A DNA stretch of 64,000 bases from Neisseria animalis. GTDB taxonomy: Bacteria > Pseudomonadota > Gammaproteobacteria > Burkholderiales > Neisseriaceae. Of the stretch, positions 31,292-41,634 are shown piece after piece. Position numbers and translations under genes: made by a program. The notes under the pieces are model-generated. The model saw nothing but the letters and a program-made list of their open reading frames with translations. It was not told the origin of the DNA and searched no databases. Every line of letters starts with the position of its first letter. The stretch's first letter is position 1. The stretch covers positions 1,798,001 to 1,862,000 of the forward strand of contig NZ_LR134287.1 of assembly GCF_900636515.1 (NCBI RefSeq). Direction: 5' to 3'.

Positions 31292-32968
31292 ATGAGCTTT
31301 AAAACCGATGCTGAAATTGCCCAATCTTCCGTTATGCGTCCGATTGGAGAAATTGCGTCTCTGGTGGGTTTGAATGCCGCCGATATTGAGCCGTACGGCC
31401 ATTACAAAGCCAAAATCGATCCGGCGGCGGCGTTCAAATTGCCGAAAAAACAGGGACGGCTGATTTTGGTAACCGCCATCAATCCGACTCCGGCCGGCGA
31501 AGGCAAAACCACAGTAACCATCGGTTTGGCGGATGCCTTGCGCCACATCGGCAAAGAGTCGGTCATCGCCTTGCGCGAACCCTCGCTCGGCCCCGTGTTC
31601 GGCATCAAAGGCGGTGCGGCAGGCGGTGGCTATTCGCAGGTTTTGCCGATGGAAGACATCAATCTGCACTTTACCGGCGACTTCCATGCCATCAGTGCCG
31701 CCAACAACCTTTTGGCCGCCATGCTCGACAACCACATCTACCAAGGCAACGCGCTGGACATCGACCCGAAACGCGTTTTGTGGCGGCGCGTAGTCGATAT
31801 GAACGACCGCCAATTGCGCAACATTATCGACGGCATGGGCAAACCGGTTGACGGCGTGATGCGTGCCGACGGCTTCGACATCACCGTGGCATCGGAAGTA
31901 ATGGCCGTGTTCTGCCTCGCCAAAGACATCAGCGACTTGAAAGAACGCTTGGGCAACATTCTGGTGGCCTATGCCAAAGACGGCAGCGCGGTTTACGCCC
32001 GCGATTTGAAAGCCCACGGAGCAATGGCGGCCTTGCTGAAAGATGCGGTTAAGCCGAACCTGGTGCAAACCATCGCCGGTACGCCTGCCTTTGTTCACGG
32101 CGGCCCGTTTGCCAACATCGCACACGGCTGCAATTCCGTGATTGCCACCCGTCTGGCAAAACACTTGGGCGATTATGCCGTTACCGAAGCCGGTTTCGGC
32201 GCGGACTTGGGTGCGGAAAAATTCTGCGACATCAAATGCCGCCTGGCTCAGTTGCAACCCGATGCCGCCGTGGTCGTTGCGACCGTGCGCGCCTTGAAAT
32301 ACAACGGCGGTGTGGCACGCGCCGATTTGGGCGAAGAAAATCTGGACGCATTGGCCAAAGGTCTGCCCAACCTGCTGAAACACATCGGCAACATGAAAAA
32401 CGTCTTCGGCCTGCCCGTGGTCGTTGCCGTCAACCGCTTCGTATCCGACACCGATGCCGAGTTAAACCTGATTCAGACGGCCTGTGCCGAATACGGCGTG
32501 GAAGTTTCTTTGGCGGAAGTATGGGGCAAAGGCGGCGCGGGCGGCGCGGATTTGGCGCAAAAAGTCGTCAACGCCGTCGAAACGCAACCGAATACCTTCC
32601 AATTCGCCTACGACGCGGCCGACACCATTCCGAACAAAATCCGCGCCATCGCCCAAAAAATCTACGGCGCGGCCGATGTCGATTTCAGCACCGAAGCACT
32701 TGCCGAAATCGCCTCTCTGGAAAAACTCGGCCTCGACAAACTGCCCGTGTGCATGGCGAAAACGCAATACTCATTGAGCGACAACGCCGCCCTGCTCGGC
32801 CGTCCCGAAGGTTTCCGCATCAATGTACGCGGTATTACCGTCTCCAACGGCGCAGGCTTCATCGTAGCCTTGTGCGGCAATATGATGAAAATGCCCGGAC
32901 TGCCGAAAGTACCGGCGGCGGAAAAAATCGACGTAGATGGAAACGGCGTGATTCACGGCTTGTTCTAA
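31292..32968 (+). CDS. fhs: Formate--tetrahydrofolate ligase
   Basis: 558 residues; ATP-dependent synthesis of 10-formyl-THF from formate, feeding purine and formyl-Met synthesis. P-loop-like TPAGEGKTT (66-74), [23 protein letters not shown] and [15 protein letters not shown] are signatures. ATG at 31292 with CAGGAAACGAC. Monocistronic, with an intrinsic terminator 14 bp after the stop. Functionally linked to purH, which uses 10-formyl-THF and lies at 59.7 kb. Confidence 0.96.
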   Translation: MSFKTDAEIAQSSVMRPIGEIASLVGLNAADIEPYGHYKAKIDPAAAFKLPKKQGRLILVTAINPTPAGEGKTTVTIGLADALRHIGKESVIALREPSLGPVFGIKGGAAGGGYSQVLPMEDINLHFTGDFHAISAANNLLAAMLDNHIYQGNALDIDPKRVLWRRVVDMNDRQLRNIIDGMGKPVDGVMRADGFDITVASEVMAVFCLAKDISDLKERLGNILVAYAKDGSAVYARDLKAHGAMAALLKDAVKPNLVQTIAGTPAFVHGGPFANIAHGCNSVIATRLAKHLGDYAVTEAGFGADLGAEKFCDIKCRLAQLQPDAAVVVATVRALKYNGGVARADLGEENLDALAKGLPNLLKHIGNMKNVFGLPVVVAVNRFVSDTDAELNLIQTACAEYGVEVSLAEVWGKGGAGGADLAQKVVNAVETQPNTFQFAYDAADTIPNKIRAIAQKIYGAADVDFSTEALAEIASLEKLGLDKLPVCMAKTQYSLSDNAALLGRPEGFRINVRGITVSNGAGFIVALCGNMMKMPGLPKVPAAEKIDVDGNGVIHGLF

Positions 32969-32982
32969 CTGCCAAGCCGTTT

Positions 32983-33029
32983 AAAAGGCCGTCTGCAAAA
33001 TCATGGTTCATTTTGCAGACGGCCTTTTT
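32983..33029 (+). terminator. DUS terminator of fhs
   Basis: 19-bp perfect stem containing AAGGCCGTCTGCAAAAT and its inverse, 8-nt loop, then a T-run. Confidence 0.85.
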
Positions 33030-33120
33030 GCGGCATTTCAGAAAGCAAACGCCTGAATTTTGCCGTTTCAGTATACAATCAACCAAAATGCAGACGGCCT
33101 TTTCCGTTAATTTTCTTTTG

Positions 33121-33232
33121 TATAGTCGAATAAAATAAGATAAAAATGAGACAAGGCAGCGAAGCCGCAGACAGTACACATAGTACGGCAAGGCAAAGCA
33201 ACGCTGTATCATTCTTATTTTAAATGACTATA
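33121..33232 (+). mobile_element. CREE-like MITE, copy 4 (112 bp)
   Basis: Same ends and core as the others but with five extra bases in the left terminal repeat (ATAAGATAAAAATGAG), probably a small slippage duplication. Confidence 0.84.
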
Positions 33233-33278
33233 CCACGAAAAACCATGCCCAATCCGCATGACTCAAGCGGTTTGCCCA

Positions 33279-33419
33279 TCAGAACAGGCAGGTCTCGCAA
33301 TGCCAATCCCGGTACTTCGAGCCATCATCGGATACCTTCGCGCAGGGTGTGCCGCCGCATGATACGGCCGCCTGCCCACATGCAACGCTTGCGGACAACC
33401 ATTGCTCATTGCCCTGCAT
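33279..33419 (-). CDS. Possible small cysteine-containing ORF
   Basis: 46 codons downstream of grxB, beginning ATG-CAG-GGC-AAT. Six cysteines, including the ending WHCETCLF. No clear ribosome site and no family recognised; could be a fragment of a lost gene. Low confidence. Confidence 0.2.
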   Translation of the reverse strand: MQGNEQWLSASVACGQAAVSCGGTPCAKVSDDGSKYRDWHCETCLF

Positions 33420-33444
33420 GGCTGCCGCCGCTGCATTTCCGCTC

Positions 33445-34095
33445 TTACAAAGCGCGGTCGAAATACATATCCACACCGCTTGCTTCGCTCATCCACATCA
33501 AGTAGTCCATCACTTTTTGCGGCCACTCGATACCACGCACGATGGTCAGGTTACGCAACACCGGAAACAGCAGAATATCTTCCATCGACACTTCACCGCC
33601 GACACCCAAGTTCTCGTCACCAACCAGCGGTTCCAGCTCCTGCAAATCGGCATGAATGCGCGCCAGATATTTCGCGGTTTTGTCGAGATTGGCAGCAAAA
33701 TTGCCGATGTTTTTTTCTTTTTTGTCTACAAAATATTTTACCGCTTCCCGCGTGGCAAATTCCGGCAGGCCGATTTTCACCATGCGCGGCTGCACCAATT
33801 TATTGCCGTATTCGCCCACTTTGTCCAACCAAGCCTGCAATTCGGGGCGGATTTCCTCTTGCAGACGGCCTTTACCCGCCAGTTCGTCAACATAGCGCAC
33901 AATATCCAAGCTCTCGCCCATAAACAGGCCGTCTGCTTTTTGCAGAATCGGCACCTGTTTCGCACCAATCATCGAAACCGGCGTTTCTTCATCATCGTTC
34001 AACAGAATTTCCGTTTCCAGAGGCAGCGCGCGCAAGCCGAAAATCATGCGGGCACGGACACAAAACGGACAATGGTCGTAAATATACAGTTTCAT
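33445..34095 (-). CDS. grxB: Glutaredoxin 2
   Basis: 216 residues: glutaredoxin fold with the active-site CPFC (9-12) in MKLYIYDHCPFCVRARMIFG, followed by the GST-like helical domain. It resembles E. coli GrxB throughout (LLNDDEETPVSMIGAKQVPILQK, LPEFATREAVKYFVDKKE). Reduces protein disulfides with glutathione. ATG at 34095. A DUS (CTTGCAGACGGCC) is translated near 33860. Confidence 0.92.
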   Translation of the reverse strand: MKLYIYDHCPFCVRARMIFGLRALPLETEILLNDDEETPVSMIGAKQVPILQKADGLFMGESLDIVRYVDELAGKGRLQEEIRPELQAWLDKVGEYGNKLVQPRMVKIGLPEFATREAVKYFVDKKEKNIGNFAANLDKTAKYLARIHADLQELEPLVGDENLGVGGEVSMEDILLFPVLRNLTIVRGIEWPQKVMDYLMWMSEASGVDMYFDRAL

Positions 34096-34294
34096 ATGCA
34101 ATCTTCTACAATCTCCAAAATAACGGCGATACTTTACTCCTTGCGGCGAACCGAAACAATGCCCGCCATACAACCTTTTGATTAAATGATAAAAAGTTAT
34201 ACCTTCTAATAACAAGAAATCCGGTTATCCGCACCTTTTTCTTTTTCCCTGCTACAATAGCCGTTCTCTCACCGCTTTGAGAAAGAGAAATGCC

Positions 34295-36499
34295 ATGACA
34301 CAGCACGCCAGCAACATCGCTCCGGATTTAAACCATTACCGCGAATGGTTCGAAGCCTATCTTGCCCGTCAAAACGAGCAAGATGCCGCCCTTTTGCAGA
34401 CGGCCTTATCGCTGGCGGAGCAGCATTATCCCGCCGATTTGCTCACTTTCAGCGGCGAGCCGGTAATGAGCAACGTATTCGGTGCGGCAAAAATGGTCAA
34501 CGAAATGGACTTGCTGCCCGATGCCGTGGCCGCCACCCTGCTTTCCAGCATCTCCCTCTGCCTGCCCGACTGGCAAACCGTCGTTACCGAACAATGCAAC
34601 GCCACCGTTACCGAATTAGTCAAAGGCATAGACGAAGTACACAAACTGACCCAATTCGCCAAAGTCGACAGCCTCGCCACGCCGGAAGAACGCGCCCAAC
34701 AAGCCGAAACCATGCGCAAAATGCTGCTGGCCATGGTTACGGACATCCGCATCGTGCTGATCAAACTCGCCATGCGTACCCGCACCATGCAATACATCGG
34801 CGTTTTGCCCGACAGCCCCGAAAAACGCGCCATCGCCAAAGAAACACTGGATATTTTCGCACCGCTCGCCAACCGCTTGGGCGTATGGCAGCTCAAATGG
34901 CAGCTCGAAGATTTGGGTTTCCGCCACCAAGAACCTGAAAAATACAAAGAAATCGCCAAGCTCCTCGATGAAAAGCGTACCGAACGCCTGGAATACATTG
35001 AAAACTTCCTCAATATCCTGCGCGGCGAACTCTCCAAGTTCAACATCCGTTTCGAAGTAGCCGGACGGCCGAAGCACATTTACTCCATTTACAAAAAAAT
35101 GGTGAAGAAAAAGCTCGATTTCGACGGCCTCTACGACATCCGTGCCGTGCGGATTCTGGTGGAAACCATTCCCGAATGCTACACCACGCTGGGCATCGTC
35201 CACAGCCTGTGGCAGCCCGTGCCCGGCGAATTCGACGACTACATCGCCAACCCCAAAGGCAACGGCTACAAAAGCCTGCATACCGTCATCGTCGGCCCCG
35301 AAGACAAAGGCGTGGAAGTCCAAATCCGCACCTTCGACATGCACCAGTTCAACGAATTCGGCGTGGCCGCCCACTGGCGTTATAAAGAAGGCGGCAAAGG
35401 CGATTCCGCCTACGAACAGAAAATCGCATGGTTGCGCCAACTGCTCGACTGGCGCGAAAACATGGCCGAAAGCGGCAAAGAAGACCTCGCCGCCGCCTTC
35501 AAAACCGAACTCTTCCACGATACAATTTACGTTCTGACCCCGCACGGCAAAGTCCTGTCGCTGCCCGCCGGCGCAACCCCCATCGACCTCGCCTACGCCC
35601 TGCACAGCAGCATAGGAGACCGCTGCCGCGGCGCAAAAGTAGAGGGGCAGATTGTGCCCCTTTCCACCCCGCTGGAAAACGGCCAGCGCGTGGAAATCAT
35701 CACCGCCAAAGAAGGCAAACCGTCGGTCAACTGGCTGCACGAAGGCTGGGTCAAATCCAACAAAGCCATCAGCAAAATCCGCGCCTACATCCGCCAGCAA
35801 AACGCCGACACCGTGCGCGAAGACGGCCGCACCCAGCTTGACAAACAACTGGTCAAAACCAACCCCAAACCCAATCTTCAAGAATTGGCGGAAAAGCTCG
35901 GCTTTAAAAAGCTCGACGAGCTCTACACCGCCATCGGACAGGGAGAGGTCACCCCGCGTGCGATTCAAAAAGCCTGCGGCCTTTTGAACGAACCGCCGCC
36001 TGCTCCCGTTACCGAAACCACCATCGTCAAGCAATCGAAAATCAAAAAAGGCGGCAAAAACGGCGTATTGGTTGACGGCGAAGACGGCCTGATGACCACC
36101 TTGGCGAAATGCTGCAAACCCGCGCCGCCCGACGACATCATCGGCTTCGTTACCCGCGAGCGCGGCATTTCCGTACACCGCATAACCTGCCCCGAAATCC
36201 GCCATCTGGCCGAACAATCGCCCGACAAAGTATTAAACGCAAGCTGGGCGGCCATGCAGGAAGGCCAAGTATTTGCCGTGGATATCGAAATCCGCGCCCA
36301 AGACCGCAACGGCCTGCTGCGCGACGTATCCGACGCACTGGCGCGCCACAAACTGAATGTTACCGCCGTACAAACCCAGTCGCGCGATCTTGAAGCCAGT
36401 ATGCGTTTCACATTGGAAGTCAAACAAGTCAACGACTTACCGCGCGTATTGGCAAGTTTGGGCGATGTCAAAGGCGTATTGAGCGTCACACGCCTGTAA
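34295..36499 (+). CDS. relA: GTP pyrophosphokinase RelA (monofunctional type)
   Basis: 734 residues; makes (p)ppGpp on starved ribosomes. The N-terminal HD domain has lost the HDxxED hydrolase motif (FGAAKMVNEMDLLPD instead). The synthetase domain has E312-F-D-D315, the EXDD signature of RelA rather than RXKD of bifunctional SpoT/Rel. TGS domain (VLTPHGKVLSLPAGATPIDLAYALH), helical region, and C-terminal ACT domain follow. GAGAAA precedes the ATG at 34295. Followed by a DUS terminator. A spoT is expected elsewhere. Confidence 0.95.
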   Translation: MTQHASNIAPDLNHYREWFEAYLARQNEQDAALLQTALSLAEQHYPADLLTFSGEPVMSNVFGAAKMVNEMDLLPDAVAATLLSSISLCLPDWQTVVTEQCNATVTELVKGIDEVHKLTQFAKVDSLATPEERAQQAETMRKMLLAMVTDIRIVLIKLAMRTRTMQYIGVLPDSPEKRAIAKETLDIFAPLANRLGVWQLKWQLEDLGFRHQEPEKYKEIAKLLDEKRTERLEYIENFLNILRGELSKFNIRFEVAGRPKHIYSIYKKMVKKKLDFDGLYDIRAVRILVETIPECYTTLGIVHSLWQPVPGEFDDYIANPKGNGYKSLHTVIVGPEDKGVEVQIRTFDMHQFNEFGVAAHWRYKEGGKGDSAYEQKIAWLRQLLDWRENMAESGKEDLAAAFKTELFHDTIYVLTPHGKVLSLPAGATPIDLAYALHSSIGDRCRGAKVEGQIVPLSTPLENGQRVEIITAKEGKPSVNWLHEGWVKSNKAISKIRAYIRQQNADTVREDGRTQLDKQLVKTNPKPNLQELAEKLGFKKLDELYTAIGQGEVTPRAIQKACGLLNEPPPAPVTETTIVKQSKIKKGGKNGVLVDGEDGLMTTLAKCCKPAPPDDIIGFVTRERGISVHRITCPEIRHLAEQSPDKVLNASWAAMQEGQVFAVDIEIRAQDRNGLLRDVSDALARHKLNVTAVQTQSRDLEASMRFTLEVKQVNDLPRVLASLGDVKGVLSVTRL

Positions 36500-36508
36500 A
36501 ACCGATAC

Positions 36509-36548
36509 AAAAGGCCGTCTGCAAAATCCCATTTGCAGACGGCCTTTC
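36509..36548 (+). terminator. DUS terminator of relA
   Basis: AAAGGCCGTCTGCAAA and its inverse, short loop, ending CCTTTCTT. Also lies at the 3' end of the convergent hemolysin III gene, so may act both ways. Confidence 0.75.
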
Positions 36549-36569
36549 TTGCCGGCAACGTACAGCCGT

Positions 36570-37196
36570 TCAAATCACATAAAAATAAATACACACAAAC
36601 TGCGCCAAACTGCCGCCGAGCACAAACAAATGCCAAATGCCGTGTCCGTGTTTGATTTTCTCATCGTTCACAAACCAATAAATCCCCACGCTGTACAGCA
36701 AACCGCCCAACGCCAGCCAAAACAGCCCGGCCGCCGACAAGGTTTTCGCCAACGGATACAAGGCCACCAGAATCAGCCAGCCCATCACCACATAAATCAG
36801 CAGCGACAACCTGCGCGTTTCACTCCGCAAGCCGATGGTTAATTCCTGCACAATTCCCACCAGCGCCAGCCCCCACGACACTCCGAACAGCGACCAACCC
36901 CAGCCGCCCTTAAGCGTAACCAGCGTAAACGGCGTATAGCTGCCGGCAATCAGCAGATAAATCATACAATGATCCACCTTCTGCAACACCGTCTTCGCCT
37001 TAGGCTGCGGAATACTGTGGTACAGCGTCGAGCCGGCATACAGCAGTAACAGGCACACTCCGTAGGTTACCGCTCCTGCCAGCTTATACGGATCGAAATC
37101 CTGCACCGCCTTCATAATCAGCAGCACCAAGCCCGCCCCTGCCAGCAGCGCACCCGCCAAATGGCTGTACGCATTAAAACGCTCGCCGTGATACAT
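36570..37196 (-). CDS. Hemolysin III family membrane protein (YqfA/TrhA type)
   Basis: 208 residues, seven predicted helices. PAQR-type signatures: GERFNAYSHLAGALLAG, STLYHSIPQ, DHCMIYLLIAGSYTPF and GHGIWHLFVLGGSLAQF with the conserved His residues thought to bind metal. Family members affect membrane energetics/fatty acid homeostasis; hemolytic activity is rarely shown. Start 37196 or 37205 (GAGA lies just upstream). Confidence 0.88.
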   Translation of the reverse strand: MYHGERFNAYSHLAGALLAGAGLVLLIMKAVQDFDPYKLAGAVTYGVCLLLLYAGSTLYHSIPQPKAKTVLQKVDHCMIYLLIAGSYTPFTLVTLKGGWGWSLFGVSWGLALVGIVQELTIGLRSETRRLSLLIYVVMGWLILVALYPLAKTLSAAGLFWLALGGLLYSVGIYWFVNDEKIKHGHGIWHLFVLGGSLAQFVCIYFYVI

Positions 37197-37675
37197 AATA
37201 TTCATTCTCAACACAAACTGCTTGCAGTGTACGCCGAAACCCCGACAAACAAAACCATTGCGACAATAAAAATAAGTTAAAGCCCCGCTGTTCAATACAC
37301 AACGGGGCGAATCAAAAAAGCAGGTTAAAATGGCACGATTTCTCATCTTCGTGATTCTGTTACCTATCGCTCACAACGCTTACCAACAGAATGATTGATT
37401 AACCCAACAGGGCAGTTAAAGAGACCGCCCGCGACAACCTTCTTCTCTCTGCATTGTCAAGCCGTTTGCCGAAATGGATATGATCGATGCAGCCATTACC
37501 AAGGAGAAAAGCGAGCAGCTAAAAAACCAAAGCCCTTATTGCCGTCTGCCTGCTTTATCCTGAAAATGCTTCACTCCCCCCCCAATCCCGTTTTTTTTCG
37601 CTGCCACATTTTCCGCATAATCAACCATACGGTCATTAGCACCGCTTACTGTGTACAATGCTTCCTGTTCCAACA
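37197..37675. other. Intergenic region with a GC hairpin and a tiny signal-like ORF
   Basis: About 480 bp without a supportable gene. Contains a GCCCCG...CGGGGC hairpin at 37281-37310 and a 22-codon frame at 37330-37398 (MARFLIFVILLPIAHNAYQQ...) that resembles a cut-off signal peptide. Confidence 0.5.
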
Positions 37676-37782
37676 TATAGTCGAATAAAATAAGAATGAG
37701 ACAAGGCAGCGAAGCCGCAGACAGTACACATAGTACGGCAAGGCAAAGCAACGCTGTATCATTCTTATTTTAAATGACTATA
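37676..37782 (+). mobile_element. CREE-like MITE, copy 5
   Basis: 107 bp, ends TATAGTCGAATAAAATAAG and TTAAATGACTATA. Immediately followed by a DUS pair at about 37788-37818. Confidence 0.85.
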
Positions 37783-37916
37783 ATCAAAAGGCCGTCTGCA
37801 TATTTGCAGACGGCATAAAAAGGCAAATATACAGATGGGAATGAAATCCCAACGAATACGCGTATCTGTTAAGGCTTGTCGTGCGTGCAACCCAACCTGC
37901 CTTCACCTTCAAAGCC

Positions 37917-39956
37917 TCACACCCCCAAATACCCTTCCCGACTGCTCAACCATCTCTCCAAATGCGCCTCCACAATATCCGGCCGCTGTTCGATCAGTTG
38001 CGGGGCGGTTTCGCGGGCTTTTTCCAAGAGGTGCAGGTCTTCTTCGAGGTTGGCGAAGCGCAGCATGGGTACGCCGCTTTGGCGTGCGCCGAGAAATTCG
38101 CCGGGGCCGCGGATATTGAGGTCTTGGCGGGCGATTTCGAAGCCGTCGGTGTGTTCGTAAATCACTTTCAGACGTGCTTTGGCCAGTTCGCTTAACGGCT
38201 CGGCAAACAGCAGCACGCAATGGCTGGCGGCGGCTCCGCGCCCGACGCGCCCGCGCAGTTGGTGCAGTTGCGCCAAGCCCATGCGTTCGGCGTGTTCGAT
38301 GACCATCAGGCTGGCGTTGGGCACGTCCACACCGACTTCAATGACGGTGGTGGCCACTAAAACATTCAGACGGCCTGCGGAAAATTCGGCCATCACGCCG
38401 GCTTTTTCGGCGGCTTTCATGCGCCCGTGCACGAGGCCGACGGATAATTCGGGCAAGGCCGCTTGAAGGGCTTCGAGGGTTTCGGTGGCGGTTTGCAGTT
38501 GCAGGGGTTCGCTCTCTTCAATCAGGGGGCAGACCCAATAGGCCTGCTGTCCTTTGCGGCAGGTGTTCAACACGAAGCCTTCGACTTCGGCGCGGCGGGC
38601 GTTGTTGACCAGCCGTGTTTTAATCGGGGTGCGGTTGGGCGGCAATTCGTCAATCACGGAAACGTCGAGGTCGGCGAAGAAGCTCATCGCCAGCGTGCGT
38701 GGGATAGGAGTAGCCGACATCATCAGTTGGTGTACGTCTTGGCCTTTGTTTTTCAAGGCCAAACGCTGCGCCACACCGAAACGGTGCTGCTCGTCGACAA
38801 TCACCAAGCCTAAATTTTGAAACTGCACGTCGTCTTGAAACAGCGCGTGCGTGCCGACGGCAATCGGGGCGAGGCCGTCTGAAACGGCGGCTTTGTTTTG
38901 CTCTTTTTCTTTTTTGCGCTGGCTGCCGGAAAGCCATGCCACGGCCAAGCCCATAGGCTCAAACCATTGTTTGAACTTAATGTAGTGCTGCTCGGCAAGG
39001 ATTTCGGTGGGTGCCATCACCGCGACTTGGCAGCCGGCTTCGATGGCGGTAAGCGCAGAGAGCGCGGCAACAATGGTTTTGCCGCTGCCGACATCGCCTT
39101 GCAGCAGGCGGTGCATGGGGTGGGTTTGCGCGAGGTCAGCGCGGATTTCGCTTAAGACGCGCTGCTGGGCGGCAGTAAGGGTAAATGGCAGGCTGCGAAT
39201 GAGCTTACCGGATAATTCTCCACTTTCTTTCAACGACTTAGCCGTACCACTGACGCGTTTTTGCCGCGCCAGCCGCATGGATAATTGCTGCGCCAGAAGT
39301 TCGTCGAATTTGAGCCGCTGCCATGCGGGGAGCGTGCCGTCTGAAAGTTGGTAGATGGTAAAGCTGGGCGGCGGCGCGTGCAAAAGGCGCAGGCTTTCGG
39401 CCAGATGCGGCAGTTTCAGACGGCCTAATAATCCGTCGGGCAGGGTGTCGTGCAGCGGAACCACTTCCAAGGCCGTCTGAATGATGCGGCGCAAGGTGGG
39501 CTGGTTGAGGCCGTTTACAGTGGGATACACCGGCGTGAGGCTTTCGGCCAGCCCGCTGTTTTCGGCATCGCGGATTTTCGGGTGAATCATCTCGTCGCCG
39601 TAAAAACCGCGTTTGATTTCGCCCACGGCGCGGATGCGTTTGCCCACCGCCATCTGTTTCTGATGGCTGGGGTAGAAGTGGATAAAACGCAGGTGCAGCA
39701 CACTGCCCGAGCCGTCTGCAATCTGTACGATAAGCTGCTTGCGCGGTTTGAACTGCACTTCCTGATGCAGCACTTCGCCCTCCACTTGGCAGGGCGTGCC
39801 GGCGGGTGCGTCGGCAATCGGCATGATGTGGGTTTCGTCTTCATAGCGCAGCGGCAGGTGCAGCACGATGTCCCACGGCGTGTGCAGATTGAGTTTTTCC
39901 AGCTTTTTGGCGGAAACGTCGGTGATTTTGAGCTGTTTTTGGTGAACGGGCAGCAT
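37917..39956 (-). CDS. recG: ATP-dependent DNA helicase RecG
   Basis: 679 residues; remodels stalled forks and branch-migrates Holliday junctions. N-terminal wedge/OB domain (PLRYEDET, HLRFIHFYPSHQKQM), then helicase motifs LLQGDVGSGKT, VIVDEQHRFGVAQR, MMSATPIPRTLA, VATTVIEVGVDVPNA and QLRGRVGRG. The ATG at 39956 has GGAAG 8 bp upstream; an earlier ATG at 39983 is itself part of a DUS and is rejected. Several DUS in the classical GCCGTCTGAA dialect are translated inside. Confidence 0.95.
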   Translation of the reverse strand: MLPVHQKQLKITDVSAKKLEKLNLHTPWDIVLHLPLRYEDETHIMPIADAPAGTPCQVEGEVLHQEVQFKPRKQLIVQIADGSGSVLHLRFIHFYPSHQKQMAVGKRIRAVGEIKRGFYGDEMIHPKIRDAENSGLAESLTPVYPTVNGLNQPTLRRIIQTALEVVPLHDTLPDGLLGRLKLPHLAESLRLLHAPPPSFTIYQLSDGTLPAWQRLKFDELLAQQLSMRLARQKRVSGTAKSLKESGELSGKLIRSLPFTLTAAQQRVLSEIRADLAQTHPMHRLLQGDVGSGKTIVAALSALTAIEAGCQVAVMAPTEILAEQHYIKFKQWFEPMGLAVAWLSGSQRKKEKEQNKAAVSDGLAPIAVGTHALFQDDVQFQNLGLVIVDEQHRFGVAQRLALKNKGQDVHQLMMSATPIPRTLAMSFFADLDVSVIDELPPNRTPIKTRLVNNARRAEVEGFVLNTCRKGQQAYWVCPLIEESEPLQLQTATETLEALQAALPELSVGLVHGRMKAAEKAGVMAEFSAGRLNVLVATTVIEVGVDVPNASLMVIEHAERMGLAQLHQLRGRVGRGAAASHCVLLFAEPLSELAKARLKVIYEHTDGFEIARQDLNIRGPGEFLGARQSGVPMLRFANLEEDLHLLEKARETAPQLIEQRPDIVEAHLERWLSSREGYLGV

Positions 39957-40119
39957 GTCATTTCTTCCATTTGCAGACGGCATGATAGCAAACTTCGCCG
40001 CCGCTGCTCAATTTCAGACGGCTTTTATAACCAAAATCCATAAACGGCAAAGCAAACATTATTTCCCTTTGTGCTGCAATCTGTATAGAGTAATGAAAAA
40101 ATCACTTTGGAGTATCCTG

Positions 40120-41175
40120 ATGAACGCTATCCGCACTTTCTCACTCGCCGCACTCGGCGCATTTGCCCTTGCAGCCTGCTCGCCTGCCGAAAAAACCGGC
40201 AACGCCGCTTCCGGCGCAGACACCGCCGCCGGCAGTAACGCCGTCAAACTGCTGAACGTTTCCTACGATGTCGCACGCGATTTCTACAAAGAATACAATC
40301 CCTTGTTTATCCAAGCATACCAAGCCAAACACAATGGCGCGCAAATCGATGTGCAACAATCACACGGTGGTTCGAGCAAGCAGGCACTTTCCGTTGCCAA
40401 CGGTTTGGCTGCCGATGTGGTGACCATGAACCAAACTTCCGACATCGAGTTGTTGGAAAATAAAGGTTTGGTCAAATCCGACTGGACAACCCGCCTGCCC
40501 GACAATGCCGTTCCCTTTACCAGCACCACCGTTTTCTTGGTACGCAAAGGCAATCCCAAACACATTCAGGATTGGAGCGATTTGACTAAAGACGGCGTAC
40601 AAATCGTTATCGCCAATCCGAAAACCACCGGCAACGGCCGCTATGCCTTTCTCGGCGCATACGGTTACGGTTTGAAAGCCAACAACGGCGATGAAAGCAA
40701 AGCGCAAGAGTTCGTTGCCGCCCTGCTGAAAAACGCCCCCGTATTTGAAAACGGCGGACGTGCGGCCACCACCACGTTCAGCCAGCGCAACATCGGCGAC
40801 GTACTGATTACTTTTGAAAACGAAGCCAACCATGTCAGCAAAAAGCTCACGCAAGACCAGTTTGAAATCGTTTACCCGAGCTACACCATCTTGTCTGAAA
40901 GCCCCGTTGCCGTAGTGGACAGCGTGGTTGAGAAAAAAGGCACTCAGGAAGCTGCCAAAGAATATCTGGAATATCTCTGGAGCGAACCGGCACAAGAGCT
41001 TGCCGCCAAACTCTACCTGCGCCCGCGCAACGCCGATGTTTTGGCGAAACACAAAGCCGATTTTCCCGATATGGAAACCTTCTCACCCAATGAAAAATTC
41101 GGCACTTGGGAAGAGATTATGAAGAAATACTTTGCCGACGGCGGCTTGGTAGACCAACTCTCGCCTAAAAAATAA
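40120..41175 (+). CDS. sbp: Sulfate-binding lipoprotein Sbp
   Basis: 351 residues; sulfate/thiosulfate capture for an ABC importer. Starting at ATG 40120 (GGAG upstream) the N terminus is a lipoprotein signal with FALAACSPAEK, Cys20, so the protein is membrane anchored, unlike soluble E. coli Sbp. LLNVSYDVARDFYKEYNPLF, VQQSHGGSSKQA, GLAADVVTMNQTSDI and VFLVRKGNPK are Sbp blocks. The cysTWA permease genes are not in the window. A terminator follows. Confidence 0.93.
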   Translation: MNAIRTFSLAALGAFALAACSPAEKTGNAASGADTAAGSNAVKLLNVSYDVARDFYKEYNPLFIQAYQAKHNGAQIDVQQSHGGSSKQALSVANGLAADVVTMNQTSDIELLENKGLVKSDWTTRLPDNAVPFTSTTVFLVRKGNPKHIQDWSDLTKDGVQIVIANPKTTGNGRYAFLGAYGYGLKANNGDESKAQEFVAALLKNAPVFENGGRAATTTFSQRNIGDVLITFENEANHVSKKLTQDQFEIVYPSYTILSESPVAVVDSVVEKKGTQEAAKEYLEYLWSEPAQELAAKLYLRPRNADVLAKHKADFPDMETFSPNEKFGTWEEIMKKYFADGGLVDQLSPKK

Positions 41176-41185
41176 ACGGTAAAAC

Positions 41186-41233
41186 AAAAGGCCGTCTGCA
41201 AAACGCATACCCGTTTTTGCAGACGGCCTTTTT
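41186..41233 (+). terminator. DUS terminator of sbp
   Basis: AAAAGGCCGTCTGCAAAACG and its near-perfect inverse with a short loop and T-run, 10 bp after the stop. Confidence 0.85.
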
Positions 41234-41323
41234 ATGGATTTTCGGTAGGTTTTCGGCGGCACAACATTCATTCAGCCCGAGACCTTTGCACAATTCATGA
41301 CAAGAGTTTATCAGGGAGGATTT

Positions 41324-41430
41324 TATAGTCGAATAAAATAAGAATGAGACAAGGCAGCGAAGCCGCAGACAGTACACATAGTACGGCAAGGCAAAGCAAC
41401 GCTGTATCATTCTTATTTTAAATGACTATA
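41324..41430 (+). mobile_element. CREE-like MITE, copy 6
   Basis: 107 bp with standard left end and AATGACTATA right end. The preceding bases include AATTCATGACAAGAGTTTAT, without evident gene. The following 200 bp up to 41634 hold only a single DUS. Confidence 0.85.
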
Positions 41431-41634
41431 CCAACGCCCGACCGCTTACAGCCGTCGGGCGTTCTTGCCAAGCCGTCTGCAACTTGACATTTCAACAGAA
41501 AAATCAATAAGATTACAAACGCATTCCCTCATCAAAAAACCAAACCGAAAACAAGCCGCAAGACCTCGAATCCTACCTGTGTTCAACCTTGCCCCGCCAC
41601 TTTCGGAACACAACCCACCGAACATTTTGCCAGC

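Noticed and set aside
39957-39983. RecG start at the ATG within a DUS
   Set aside because: The ATG is part of ATGCCGTCTGCA; the next ATG has a proper GGAAG ribosome site and gives the normal N terminus.
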